Of a DNA stretch of 64,000 nt, positions 1 through 7,875 are shown piece after piece. Every line of letters begins with the position of its first letter. Positions within the stretch are counted from its first letter, which is position 1. The notes beneath the pieces were generated by a model. It was not told the origin of the DNA, did no database searches, and worked only from the letters and a program-made list of their open reading frames with translations. The DNA comes from Algorimicrobium sediminis (lineage in GTDB: Bacteria; Bacteroidota; Bacteroidia; Flavobacteriales; Flavobacteriaceae): NCBI RefSeq assembly GCF_042684585.1, contig NZ_JBHULS010000001.1, positions 372,001 through 436,000 of the forward strand, written 5' to 3'. The translations under genes were made by a program, and so were the position numbers.

Positions 1-60
1 TTTATCCTAAAAACACTATCCTTAATTTTTCAAATCGTTACAAATGGATTACAACATTTT

Positions 61-1836
61 TTATATTTCATCAAATTCAAAATTAAGATTTTGCAATTCT
101 GGGGTAATCTCTAACGGGTTTCCTTTTTTGGTTTGTCTGCCAGTTTCTGATATCAAGTGTAAATTGGTTTTGGCTCTTGAACAGATAACATAAAGTAGTT
201 TTTTTGAAGCGGCAACAGGGTCTCCAGTAAAAATGTCATTCCAATGTGGGATATACCCATTTAGCAAACCATAAGCAATAACGGTTTCAAATTCTTCTCC
301 TTTAACACCAACGCAAGTATTGATGACGACGCCTGACATTTCTCTATAAAAACTCATAAATGATGCTATGTCACTTGGAACTTGAAACGTTGGGTCTTCA
401 AGACGGCTCTTTATTACATCGAAAAAGGTCTTCCTATTTATAAGAAGTTGTGCGTAAATAGTTTGGTCAATCCCAACAGCCTCTAAAAACTGGTCAAAAC
501 AATCATTAAGATAATCGATACCTTCAGTTTCATTGGATGTTATCGAGTTAATCAATTTCAATACATTTCGCTCTGTTTGATATTGTTCGCTGAATTCAGT
601 ATTGGTATGTTCTTTAAAGTTTTCAATTACTTCAGAACACCATTTGTATCGCAATGAATATATTTTTGGTTGTGGCTGCGTTAAGAACAACCTCGATAAC
701 TTATACCAAATGTTATTTCGATTTTTTGACATTGGTGCTAAACCTGAAGCATCAAAATTTACATCTGGTAGTTTAGCTCTCAACTGTTTTGTGATAGTAG
801 TTATTAACCACCATTGCGGAACCAATACGCATATTTCATCTTCTGGAATTCCATTATCTAAACTATGCTCTATAAGTCGTCCAATTTCATCTACTAAATA
901 TCCTTTGTCAATGGTGTTATTGTACGTTATTATACTATCAACGTCTTTATTAGTACCAATAGCTTCAATTTTAATTGGGTTTGTCTGGAATATAGAGTAA
1001 AAGTCGATAATTCTTTGTGTGGACCTATAATTTCCAGAAAGCGTAAGTTGCTCAATAGGTAAAGTGTTTAACTCTTCCTGTATTTCTTCCAAACTTTTGG
1101 CAATGCCACCCAAAGATGCATAAATTGCTTGGTCTGTATCTCCTACTAAAAATAGATTTGAGCTACCTTCCCCAGTTGTTACAATCGACGAAATAATTGC
1201 GTAAAGCAAATCTTGCGTGTCTTGATATTCATCAACACATATAAGGCTAAAAATGTTCGATAACGTTTTTTTTATTTTAGGATGCTTGGTTAAGAGTTTG
1301 TATGAATAGTATAGTAGAAGCTCAAAATCAATTAACTTCTCTGTTTGTAGCCTTTCGTGATAATCCTTAAGGACTCTTTTTTGAATTGTTTTTGGTTCGG
1401 CAAATGTGCCGTCCCTATTGAATCTGAAATTAATCGGGTCAATAGGTTTTAACTTATGCATTTCTTTAAGTTCACTTATGATATCCGAGGCATAAGTTTC
1501 ATCGGCAATTAAATAGCCGTTTTCAAGTTCAGGTAAATAACAGGAATAGGGTTTTATAATCCATTCGAGACAAAATGAATGCAAAGTGCCAGACCAAACC
1601 CGATTACTATTAATTCCCATTGCGTTTAATCTGCGATATATTTCTTCGGAAGCCCTTACGGTAAAAGTTAGAGCGACAATCCTTTGTTTACTGTTTACAT
1701 CAATATTTTTTAGAGCATAAGCGAGTTTATGAATAATCACTCGTGTTTTTCCACTTCCTGGGCAAGCTGTAAGAAGTACATTTCCATCTTTAACAACGGC
1801 ATCTTTTTGTTGGTCGCTTAAAGTATCTAAAATCAT
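61..1836 (-). CDS. gajB: Gabija defence helicase GajB-like (UvrD/PcrA family)
   Basis: A superfamily 1 helicase of 591 residues. Walker A ACPGSGKT is at 24-31, the DExx box VDEYQD at 201-206, motif III GDTDQAIY at 232-239 and motif IV GNYRST at about 268-273. C-terminal motifs V (KGEEFETV) and VI (ICSRAKT) are present, so the enzyme looks complete. Its ATG overlaps the stop of the upstream OLD-family nuclease by four bases, so the two are one operon. This pairing of a class 2 OLD nuclease with a UvrD-like helicase is the Gabija anti-phage system. In known systems GajB is thought to sense DNA ends or nucleotide levels and assist the nuclease. It is longer than the roughly 500 residues of the founding GajB. 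The Gabija call is inference from family and gene order. Confidence 0.85.
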   Translation of the reverse strand: MILDTLSDQQKDAVVKDGNVLLTACPGSGKTRVIIHKLAYALKNIDVNSKQRIVALTFTVRASEEIYRRLNAMGINSNRVWSGTLHSFCLEWIIKPYSCYLPELENGYLIADETYASDIISELKEMHKLKPIDPINFRFNRDGTFAEPKTIQKRVLKDYHERLQTEKLIDFELLLYYSYKLLTKHPKIKKTLSNIFSLICVDEYQDTQDLLYAIISSIVTTGEGSSNLFLVGDTDQAIYASLGGIAKSLEEIQEELNTLPIEQLTLSGNYRSTQRIIDFYSIFQTNPIKIEAIGTNKDVDSIITYNNTIDKGYLVDEIGRLIEHSLDNGIPEDEICVLVPQWWLITTITKQLRAKLPDVNFDASGLAPMSKNRNNIWYKLSRLFLTQPQPKIYSLRYKWCSEVIENFKEHTNTEFSEQYQTERNVLKLINSITSNETEGIDYLNDCFDQFLEAVGIDQTIYAQLLINRKTFFDVIKSRLEDPTFQVPSDIASFMSFYREMSGVVINTCVGVKGEEFETVIAYGLLNGYIPHWNDIFTGDPVAASKKLLYVICSRAKTNLHLISETGRQTKKGNPLEITPELQNLNFEFDEI

Positions 1837-3947
1837 ATAAACGATAAAAATTTAGTAAATTGGTCATTAGGAAAGTTGGCTATATAGTCATCAATAACCT
1901 GTTGGTCTTCTTTATCCTTAAAACTAATTTTTGTTGCTACATCGTAATAACTATCATTTTTACTACGACTAATTTTTCGTAACCTGTATTTAGCGGTTTT
2001 AGCTTTAGAGGCATTATTTAAATGCGAAGATGCAAAAGCAACGGCTTTCAAAATATATTCAGGAATATAAGTATTGTAAACTAAATTATCTGCAACAACC
2101 AACGCCAGCCAACCTTTGCCTTTTTTATCAGCCAATCGTAAAACTTCTACACCTGCAATCGAAACTGATTTTTCTTCTAACTTTTTCTTTGAAGAATCAA
2201 TAGCTGCTTGTTGTTTGAAAATTTCAGGAAGTGATTGTACGTATTCGTGGCTATTCCCATTCAAAAGGAAATCAACTTCAAAGGTGTATTTAGAGTAAAA
2301 AGGAATCAAGAAGTCGTTTTTGTCACAAAATTTATCCAATTCCTTTTTTCTTTCAGCTCCACTAATTTGCGATGCCCTACAATGTTTTTCATAAGCAGAA
2401 TCATCAACTTCATTTGCAGGTAAATTGACAATACTGGCATCCAAGTCAGTTAGTATGGCACAGTTTTTCTGAATTCTATCCTTATGGAAAAGCCTTGCAA
2501 CATTTTTAAAACCTGTACTTCCAATGTTTACGAGACTTATCCCAATTTCATCGAGCGAAATTCCAAAGACTTTTTTAAACATTTGAGGAATGAGAATCTG
2601 TTCTGCATCGCCTTCAACCAAAACAACGCCTTTCGCGAAAAGCAAGTTGCTTCTTATGGCGTCCAAGTACCTTTCGGCTCTTGTTATATAATCATCATCA
2701 AGATTGTTAGATGGTTGATATACCAAAGTCTGCATATTTCCTCGGCTTAAAATATTTACTGAACTTATTCGGCTTACAGATGAAATGTGAGTAGAATGCG
2801 TTGAAATAATAACCTGTGTTTTATTGGTTTGCACATTATCAAAAAGGGTTTTTTGAATATGCGTATGAATATGTGCTTCTGGTTCTTCTATTAAAAGAAA
2901 ATTTGCAATTCTATCCGTTCTGATTTTTTCATACTCCAATAGCTTTAGTGATAGGTAAATCATATTTGCACCTCCCAAACTCAACTCCCATATTTTACCC
3001 ATATAACCTTCTTCATCTGGGTCGCCAACCCATAGTTTGAGTGATTGCAGTAGTTTTTCCATATCATTTGGAAGTTCTGATTTGACATCTATATTAGGGC
3101 CGTAAGTAGTACCCACAGCTTCCTTAATACTTTTGTCAATTCCATCTTTCACATCCTTTACTTCTTTGAGAGAACTAATTTGGTCGTTAAGTTTGTTAAC
3201 GCTATCAATGATGTCCGTTTGTTTTGAAACTTCAATAGTTTTTTCCTTTCCTCGTAATAAATTAATCAATGGATTAGTAGAATAGGAACGTAAGTCGCTT
3301 TCGACATCTCGAAGTGCTTTAATGAACGTACAAGAAACCTCGTTGTGCACACTTATTTCCCTCGGCAGAAACGTTCCAAAAATCAATTCTTCTTTATCAT
3401 CTGGGTTTGGGAATTCAACAGCATCAAAATCGCCAACATACTTTTTATAGGTAGTGTCATCACTAAAATCTCCAGAGCCTCTGCATAAGTAAGACGTTTC
3501 ATAATCATCAATCGTAAGTTTATCAAAAAAAAGCTGAAGCCCTGCTACACTTTTACCTGCGGTTTGTGAATAATCATATAATTCTTTTCTAAACTGATAT
3601 TTTGGTCTAAAGTACACCGAGTAACTTCCAGTCTTTTTGCTGCCTTCCATATCTCCCGAAGATTGTACTGCCAGTACCTGTGCTTCTTCACTCGCATCCA
3701 GTTCGTCAAAAGTAACCGATAAAATTATCCAATGTCCAGCCCATTTACCCAGACCTCGGTTAAAGTCAGACTCATTAAATCTTATATATCTTGGAAGTTT
3801 ATCATCAATTAAAACTCGTAAAGCAAAAAAGAGATTGGTTTTACCTGAACCGTTTTCTCCTAAAATAGTATTTATACCTTTTTTAAAAATGAATTTTGAT
3901 TTATAGAAATTTCTAAAATTCCTAATGGATAGTGAACTTATATGCAT
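1833..3947 (-). CDS. gajA: Gabija nuclease GajA-like (OLD-family ATPase with TOPRIM domain)
   Basis: An ATPase-nuclease of 704 residues counted from the ATG at 3947. A longer reading to 4004 exists, but the conserved start HISSLSIRNFRNF begins right after the internal Met. The ABC half has Walker A GENGSGKT (30-37), signature LSLGG (322-326), Walker B LLIEEPEAH (351-359) and an H-loop STHS (382-385). The TOPRIM half has VEGDAE (444-449) and the DLD acidic pair (501-503). Together with the downstream UvrD-like helicase this fits GajA, which cleaves DNA when cellular NTPs fall. It is longer than the founding GajA (about 580 residues), with extra sequence in the middle and at the C-terminus. All catalytic motifs are intact. 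Confidence 0.85.
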   Translation of the reverse strand: MHISSLSIRNFRNFYKSKFIFKKGINTILGENGSGKTNLFFALRVLIDDKLPRYIRFNESDFNRGLGKWAGHWIILSVTFDELDASEEAQVLAVQSSGDMEGSKKTGSYSVYFRPKYQFRKELYDYSQTAGKSVAGLQLFFDKLTIDDYETSYLCRGSGDFSDDTTYKKYVGDFDAVEFPNPDDKEELIFGTFLPREISVHNEVSCTFIKALRDVESDLRSYSTNPLINLLRGKEKTIEVSKQTDIIDSVNKLNDQISSLKEVKDVKDGIDKSIKEAVGTTYGPNIDVKSELPNDMEKLLQSLKLWVGDPDEEGYMGKIWELSLGGANMIYLSLKLLEYEKIRTDRIANFLLIEEPEAHIHTHIQKTLFDNVQTNKTQVIISTHSTHISSVSRISSVNILSRGNMQTLVYQPSNNLDDDYITRAERYLDAIRSNLLFAKGVVLVEGDAEQILIPQMFKKVFGISLDEIGISLVNIGSTGFKNVARLFHKDRIQKNCAILTDLDASIVNLPANEVDDSAYEKHCRASQISGAERKKELDKFCDKNDFLIPFYSKYTFEVDFLLNGNSHEYVQSLPEIFKQQAAIDSSKKKLEEKSVSIAGVEVLRLADKKGKGWLALVVADNLVYNTYIPEYILKAVAFASSHLNNASKAKTAKYRLRKISRSKNDSYYDVATKISFKDKEDQQVIDDYIANFPNDQFTKFLSFI

Positions 3948-4182
3948 AATAATTATTTTGAAACAATAAAAAAGCCAATGATTTCCCATTAGCTTTTTAA
4001 ACATTAATATTTTAAGCGTAATCGCCTATAAATATACTGAAATGTCTTTTTAAATTCTTACGGTTTCCTACAAATTGTTAAAATTTTATTAAGAATATAT
4101 CTTTACTTCTGGAAGTCAAAATTTTGGTTTTTTTTCGTAAATTAAGCCTAATTAGAGTGTTATAAACTCTAGTGCAAATAAA

Positions 4183-4608
4183 ATGAGAGCAATTGCAATT
4201 TTCTTTTTGAACGTACTTCAAAATACTTTGGGGATGACTTTTGGATGGTTGTTTAAACCAAAAACCAAACGAAATTCATTTAAGGCCTTATCTGATGTTG
4301 AAATGGTAAAATATCTTGAAAAAAGAAGGCAATACAAAGGCTATAAAAAACAATGGCTGTATTACAGGTGTAGAGAAGAAGGTTTATTAGAAACCTATTA
4401 CAAATTGTTCGATACTGAAGTTGAGGGACAAGATTCTGGAACGAAATTTAGTTTCGGTAAATATAGAGGGGAATATGTTGAAGCTATTTGGGAATCTGAT
4501 AAAGAGTATATCAATTGGCTTTCCCAACAAGAATGGTTGGCTCAATATTTGGATGAAAGCGATATGATACACGAACTACTTCTTTTAGAGGAAGAAAACC
4601 AAAATTAG
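4183..4608 (+). CDS. Small protein with ExoX-like C-terminal motif
   Basis: 141 residues, transcribed divergently from the Gabija pair across an AT-rich gap of about 235 bp. The N-terminus is a short hydrophobic stretch (about 4-25). The C-terminal half has a segment FSFGKYRG...YINWL (about 89-110) that resembles the small ExoX-like C-terminal domain, with its pattern of F-G-K-x-[KR]-G, a hydrophobic/acidic helix and a Y-x-x-W-L motif. That domain is often attached to DnaQ-like exonucleases, but no exonuclease motifs are present here. Function is unknown. It could be an accessory or regulator of the neighbouring defence genes or simply mobile-element cargo. Confidence 0.7.
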   Translation: MRAIAIFFLNVLQNTLGMTFGWLFKPKTKRNSFKALSDVEMVKYLEKRRQYKGYKKQWLYYRCREEGLLETYYKLFDTEVEGQDSGTKFSFGKYRGEYVEAIWESDKEYINWLSQQEWLAQYLDESDMIHELLLLEEENQN

Positions 4609-4610
4609 AT

Positions 4611-5273
4611 TTAATCCCTTTTATCACGACTGCTTTTATCAAAGGCAATTAAATTGAACAGTTGTCGCATCCTTGAACGTACCCTATTCCCATAACGTTC
4701 CTCCAGTTCTTTAGCATTGAGGTTTGTAGTTGCGTGTGTTTTAGTTTTATGACTTAAAAATAAATCATAACGTGAAAGTAAGATTTCGCCCATTACATTA
4801 CAATCTTTTCCAAAATGCCTTCCGGTGGGTTCTACACCCAAATCATCAAAACAATAAAACTTTTTGTCGCCGTAATTTTCAATGATGGTGTACCCAATAT
4901 TATTAAAGGCAAAGGCAATGTTTCGTGTGGGTATAACCTCATACGATTTCTGATGTGGCACAATATGGCGTAACAGTTTCATTAAACTGGTTTTTCCACA
5001 ACCAACAGGACCAGAAAGCAAAATCCCTTTATCGCGGTCGATGTCTAATTTTTTGCAATTAGCTTCATCCCTGATAAAATAATTACAGAGCTTGAATATA
5101 ATATCACGGTCTTCTTCAAAAATTTTGAATTTCTTGCCAAAAAGTAGTTTTCCTTTGGCATTGAGATAAATTAGCATTTTATCAAAATCATAAAGCATTT
5201 GATTGTCTTTCAGTTCTCCCAAGGTGTATTGAACGCTACCCTCGGTAATGATATGTGGTTTGTGGGGATTCAT
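4611..5273 (-). CDS. DnaC/IstB-like AAA+ ATPase
   Basis: 220 residues with Walker A GPVGCGKTS (about 89-97) and Walker B FYCFDDLG (about 140-147), followed by a sensor-type region (ATTNLNAKELEERYG) and a basic SRMRQLF motif like the arginine finger of DnaC/DnaA-family helicase loaders. It overlaps the upstream HTH protein by four bases, so the two are co-translated. Such pairs are common on Bacteroidetes mobile elements and probably load a replicative helicase or act in element replication. Its 3' end is tail-to-tail with the ExoX-C-like gene, two bases away. Confidence 0.8.
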   Translation of the reverse strand: MNPHKPHIITEGSVQYTLGELKDNQMLYDFDKMLIYLNAKGKLLFGKKFKIFEEDRDIIFKLCNYFIRDEANCKKLDIDRDKGILLSGPVGCGKTSLMKLLRHIVPHQKSYEVIPTRNIAFAFNNIGYTIIENYGDKKFYCFDDLGVEPTGRHFGKDCNVMGEILLSRYDLFLSHKTKTHATTNLNAKELEERYGNRVRSRMRQLFNLIAFDKSSRDKRD

Positions 5274-5956
5274 AATGGTTCATTATAATTTTTGTTGGAA
5301 CTTGTCTTTAGGTTGTCCGTATTTTGGCTAACTGCAACCATTGTTTTTTCTTCTTTTAGCTCTTCGGCCTTTATCATCCAGTTTCGAGCTGTGGCGTGCC
5401 AATCGACAATTTTTGTTTTTCCACCTACTTTCCAACCGATGCCTTGGTAGTGGTTGTAAAATTTTTTGGCTTCCAATTCTGGCCAATTTTCCTTTTCAAA
5501 AAAATCAATGACTTCATTTTCATTTTTTGGTTGGTCAAGTTTAGTATCATTTGCTTTGTTTTTTCCTGTTTGTATATGTTTGTTTATAGATACCACCGCT
5601 TGTCCATTGCTTGTTCCGATATTGGTAGGGTTTGGGTACAGAGCTTGTCCATCACTTGTCCCAAAATTGAACATCTTGATTCTGCTGCCTTTAAATGGAT
5701 TATGTGAGGGTTCGTATAATAGGTATTTCCAATGATGTAGTTCTTTGATGCAGCGATGGTAGGTAGTTTTTGAACCAATCTTGGAAAACCGCATCGCTTC
5801 TTCTCGATTGATATAGAATTCTGTCGGAAAGTGATAGTTGTTCCATAATTGAAACAATGCCACGTACAAACTTATGTGCGTGGGATTTAAACGGCTATCC
5901 TTTGAGAATTGTAAGAATACAGCGTTTAGGTGCTTAATGTAATTGACCTGCTCCAA
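5270..5956 (-). CDS. Replication-type helix-turn-helix protein
   Basis: 228 residues. The N-terminal half (about 10-110) looks like a winged-helix domain of the DnaD/replication-initiator type, with a segment INREEAMRFSKIGSKTTYHRCIKEL as its likely recognition region. The middle is polar and low complexity. The C-terminal part (about 140-205) has an acidic/aromatic motif FFEKENWPELEAKKFYNHYQ and WHATARNW, which recurs in DnaD-like and phage replisome-organizer proteins. It is translationally coupled to the DnaC-like ATPase, which supports a primosome or helicase-loader partnership. No catalytic motif is seen. Confidence 0.7.
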   Translation of the reverse strand: MEQVNYIKHLNAVFLQFSKDSRLNPTHISLYVALFQLWNNYHFPTEFYINREEAMRFSKIGSKTTYHRCIKELHHWKYLLYEPSHNPFKGSRIKMFNFGTSDGQALYPNPTNIGTSNGQAVVSINKHIQTGKNKANDTKLDQPKNENEVIDFFEKENWPELEAKKFYNHYQGIGWKVGGKTKIVDWHATARNWMIKAEELKEEKTMVAVSQNTDNLKTSSNKNYNEPL

Positions 5957-5962
5957 AACGAT

Positions 5963-6241
5963 TTAGAATTTGTTATGAACTTTATTATTTTCCATTACGC
6001 TAATTATTTCTTCGTAATCGTAATAGAGTACACCCCCTACTTTGGTGTAGGGCAATGTGCCATTAATTCTTAAATTCTGTAACGTGCCAGAAGAGATTCC
6101 CAAAAGCTTTTTTACTTCAGGGGATTTTAGCCACCTTTTGGTAATATGACCAGATTGGCTATTGAGTAGTTCCTTGATATCATCGAGCAGTTCCATTTTG
6201 AATTCTCGAAGGTCGTCTGTGGTAATAATACTTGTGGGCAT
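5963..6241 (-). CDS. Excisionase-like MerR/HTH_17 DNA-binding protein
   Basis: 92 residues. The core WLKSPEVKKLLGISSGTL (about 42-59) followed by GTLPYTKVGGVLYYDYEEI is the standard winged helix of the HTH_17/Xis family, which in Bacteroidetes elements controls excision or element gene expression. It stands six bases upstream of the replication HTH gene and likely heads that small operon. It could be a true recombination directionality factor or a transcriptional regulator. Confidence 0.75.
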   Translation of the reverse strand: MPTSIITTDDLREFKMELLDDIKELLNSQSGHITKRWLKSPEVKKLLGISSGTLQNLRINGTLPYTKVGGVLYYDYEEIISVMENNKVHNKF

Positions 6242-6517
6242 AATAGAACGGATTAAAAGAAAGGGACTACCGTTTTGCTTTCATCTAAAATGATAGCCCC
6301 TGACCTGATTTGACTTTCGTTCTACAAAATTGGGGTAGTTTGCTGGATTTTATTCACAAGTTAGGCCTACTTGGGTGTTTTTCTTCTCTCATTTTCAATG
6401 TAATACAATAGAGGGTTTTGGTACTTCTTCAGAAAAAATACCCTATCTAAAAACCACCAAATAAAATGAGATTTTCCATAAAACAAGAAACACCCAAGTT
6501 GAAGCATCTTGGGTGTT
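6242..6517. other. Intergenic region between rteC and the excisionase-like gene
   Basis: About 275 bp with no credible gene. It holds the leader of the excisionase-like gene on the minus strand and the rteC terminator. The 12-mer CTTGGGTGTTTT occurs twice in the same orientation, near 6370 and near 6508. The second copy is one arm of the terminator hairpin. Confidence 0.5.
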
Positions 6518-6520
6518 TTA
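6486..6520 (-). terminator. Terminator after rteC
   Basis: An 11-bp perfect inverted repeat, AAACACCCAAG at 6488-6498 and CTTGGGTGTTT at 6508-6518, lies at the rteC stop codon. On the minus strand it is followed by a T-rich stretch. Confidence 0.65.
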
Positions 6521-7369
6521 TTTTACGTTATCAGTATCATCCATCCGTTTGGTCAACTGCTTTTTCAGAATATCCAAAAATTTGGTTCTGCCATTTTTAC
6601 GCATCCGTATTTCCAAAAAAGCTCTGTAATAATCGCCCAAGTCCACTTTAAATGTTTTTTCAACAAAATAGGCAATATCTTTAATGTCAACAGTACCATT
6701 ATTAATGACATCTGTACTGTGCAAAGCGTATATCAGTTCAATTAAATATATTTTGTGGGCTGTCCAGGTAATTTTGGTTTTACTTTGTAACAATCTTAAA
6801 CTTGCATAATTTCCATTATTCTCCAATTTATCAATTTCCCGTTTTAAGTGTACAATCAAAAGGTCGTAGGCTAAAATTGAGGCCACGGTACTATCGTGGC
6901 TTGTTGCAAATTCTTCATCAACAAAAAAGTGAAATGAGTCTGGGAACAACCGAATATCTGCCTTGCCTCTTAAAAAATATTGCTCATCAAATACAGTAGC
7001 TTCCCTGCGGTAATAATGGTAAAAATCAAGATTGTCGTTAAAGTAGGTTTGAAGTTTCTCAATATAATTGTTCAAATACTTTACTTGCGATTTATTGCTT
7101 CCCCTGGGTCTTTTACTTTCAATGTTAAATAATTTTACGTAATAAATAAGTTTGCTATAAATTTTTGGTTTAGTACATTTAAAGAAATGAATTTCCTCTA
7201 ATTTGGTTTCAAATTCATAATCAACTACGATACTTCTAACTGATTTAAGGGTCTGTTTTGCAAGTTTAATCCCTTTTTCAGCTTTGAGTAAAATATCTTG
7301 TTCTTCTATTTCAAGAATATCTAATTTATTGTCTAATTTTTTTAATATATCGTCGTAATTTGTCGTCAT
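6518..7369 (-). CDS. rteC: RteC-family mobile-element regulator
   Basis: 283 residues matching the overall pattern of RteC, the protein that triggers excision of Bacteroides conjugative transposons. The N-terminal half (1-100) is charged and coiled-coil-like. The central block has FYHYYRREATVFDEQYFLRG and a phenylalanine/aspartate-rich region SFHFFVDEEFATSHDS. The C-terminal domain (about 190-270) carries a helix-turn-helix-like region TWTAHKIYLIELIYAL...DIKDIAYFVEKTF. The gene stands alone with its own terminator, upstream of the excisionase-like gene and in the same direction. It probably activates excision genes, although no tetracycline-resistance gene or RteAB is visible. Confidence 0.85.
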   Translation of the reverse strand: MTTNYDDILKKLDNKLDILEIEEQDILLKAEKGIKLAKQTLKSVRSIVVDYEFETKLEEIHFFKCTKPKIYSKLIYYVKLFNIESKRPRGSNKSQVKYLNNYIEKLQTYFNDNLDFYHYYRREATVFDEQYFLRGKADIRLFPDSFHFFVDEEFATSHDSTVASILAYDLLIVHLKREIDKLENNGNYASLRLLQSKTKITWTAHKIYLIELIYALHSTDVINNGTVDIKDIAYFVEKTFKVDLGDYYRAFLEIRMRKNGRTKFLDILKKQLTKRMDDTDNVK

Positions 7370-7435
7370 TCATTCTGGGTATCATTATTTTCACTTAATC
7401 TTCTGCAATAGCGTTGCATTTAAAATTGTAATTAA

Positions 7436-7609
7436 TTAAATAGATATAAAGTACTTTAGGAATTGCAAGAACAGTACAAAGAAGATTAACACAATAACAA
7501 CGATTAGAATACTAATCCAAATTATTTTATCTTTTTTGGTAATACTATTTTTTACAGAGGGTACTTTATTGCTTTTTTTATTTCGTCTATTCCGTCTATT
7601 TTCCGACAT
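7436..7609 (-). CDS. Small basic-N-terminus membrane protein (copy 1)
   Basis: 57 residues. It begins with a strongly basic stretch (RRNRRNKK at 5-12), then a polar linker, then one hydrophobic segment (about 29-53) consistent with a single membrane helix. It is a clear paralog of the next small gene upstream (7699-7866): both start MSxxRRNRRNKK, have a similar linker and end in one transmembrane segment. The predicted topology is N-terminus inside. The function is not known. Position next to the metal ATPase suggests a small membrane partner, which is inference only. Confidence 0.6.
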   Translation of the reverse strand: MSENRRNRRNKKSNKVPSVKNSITKKDKIIWISILIVVIVLIFFVLFLQFLKYFISI

Positions 7610-7698
7610 AGAATATCATTTTTACTATATATCAATCATTTCCACTTCAATTTTTGTAGCCACACAAACCACTTGGAATATTTTATTATCTTAATTCA

Positions 7699-7866
7699 TT
7701 AATGCTTATGAATATTTCCTTTTAGCACAAAAAAATAAAGCAGAAATGCGGCTATTACCATAAGGATTATCATAAGAATACCTTTGACCTTATCTCTTTT
7801 TGTGATGTCGGTATTCGATGATTTCCGATTTTTTTTGTTTCTTCTATTTCTTCTTTTTTGAGACAT
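7699..7866 (-). CDS. Small basic-N-terminus membrane protein (copy 2)
   Basis: 55 residues, paralogous to the protein at 7436-7609. The basic N-terminal motif RRNRRNKK (5-12) is identical. The linker SSNTDITKRDKVKG is followed by one hydrophobic helix (about 30-48). It starts only nine bases after the stop of the P-type ATPase gene, so it is probably in the same transcript, which continues into copy 1. No known family is recognised. Confidence 0.6.
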   Translation of the reverse strand: MSQKRRNRRNKKNRKSSNTDITKRDKVKGILMIILMVIAAFLLYFFVLKGNIHKH

Positions 7867-7875
7867 TCTTTTATA

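Noticed and set aside
602..1000. Plus-strand open frames opposite the helicase and nuclease genes
   Set aside because: They lie opposite well-supported genes with intact motifs and have no features of their own.
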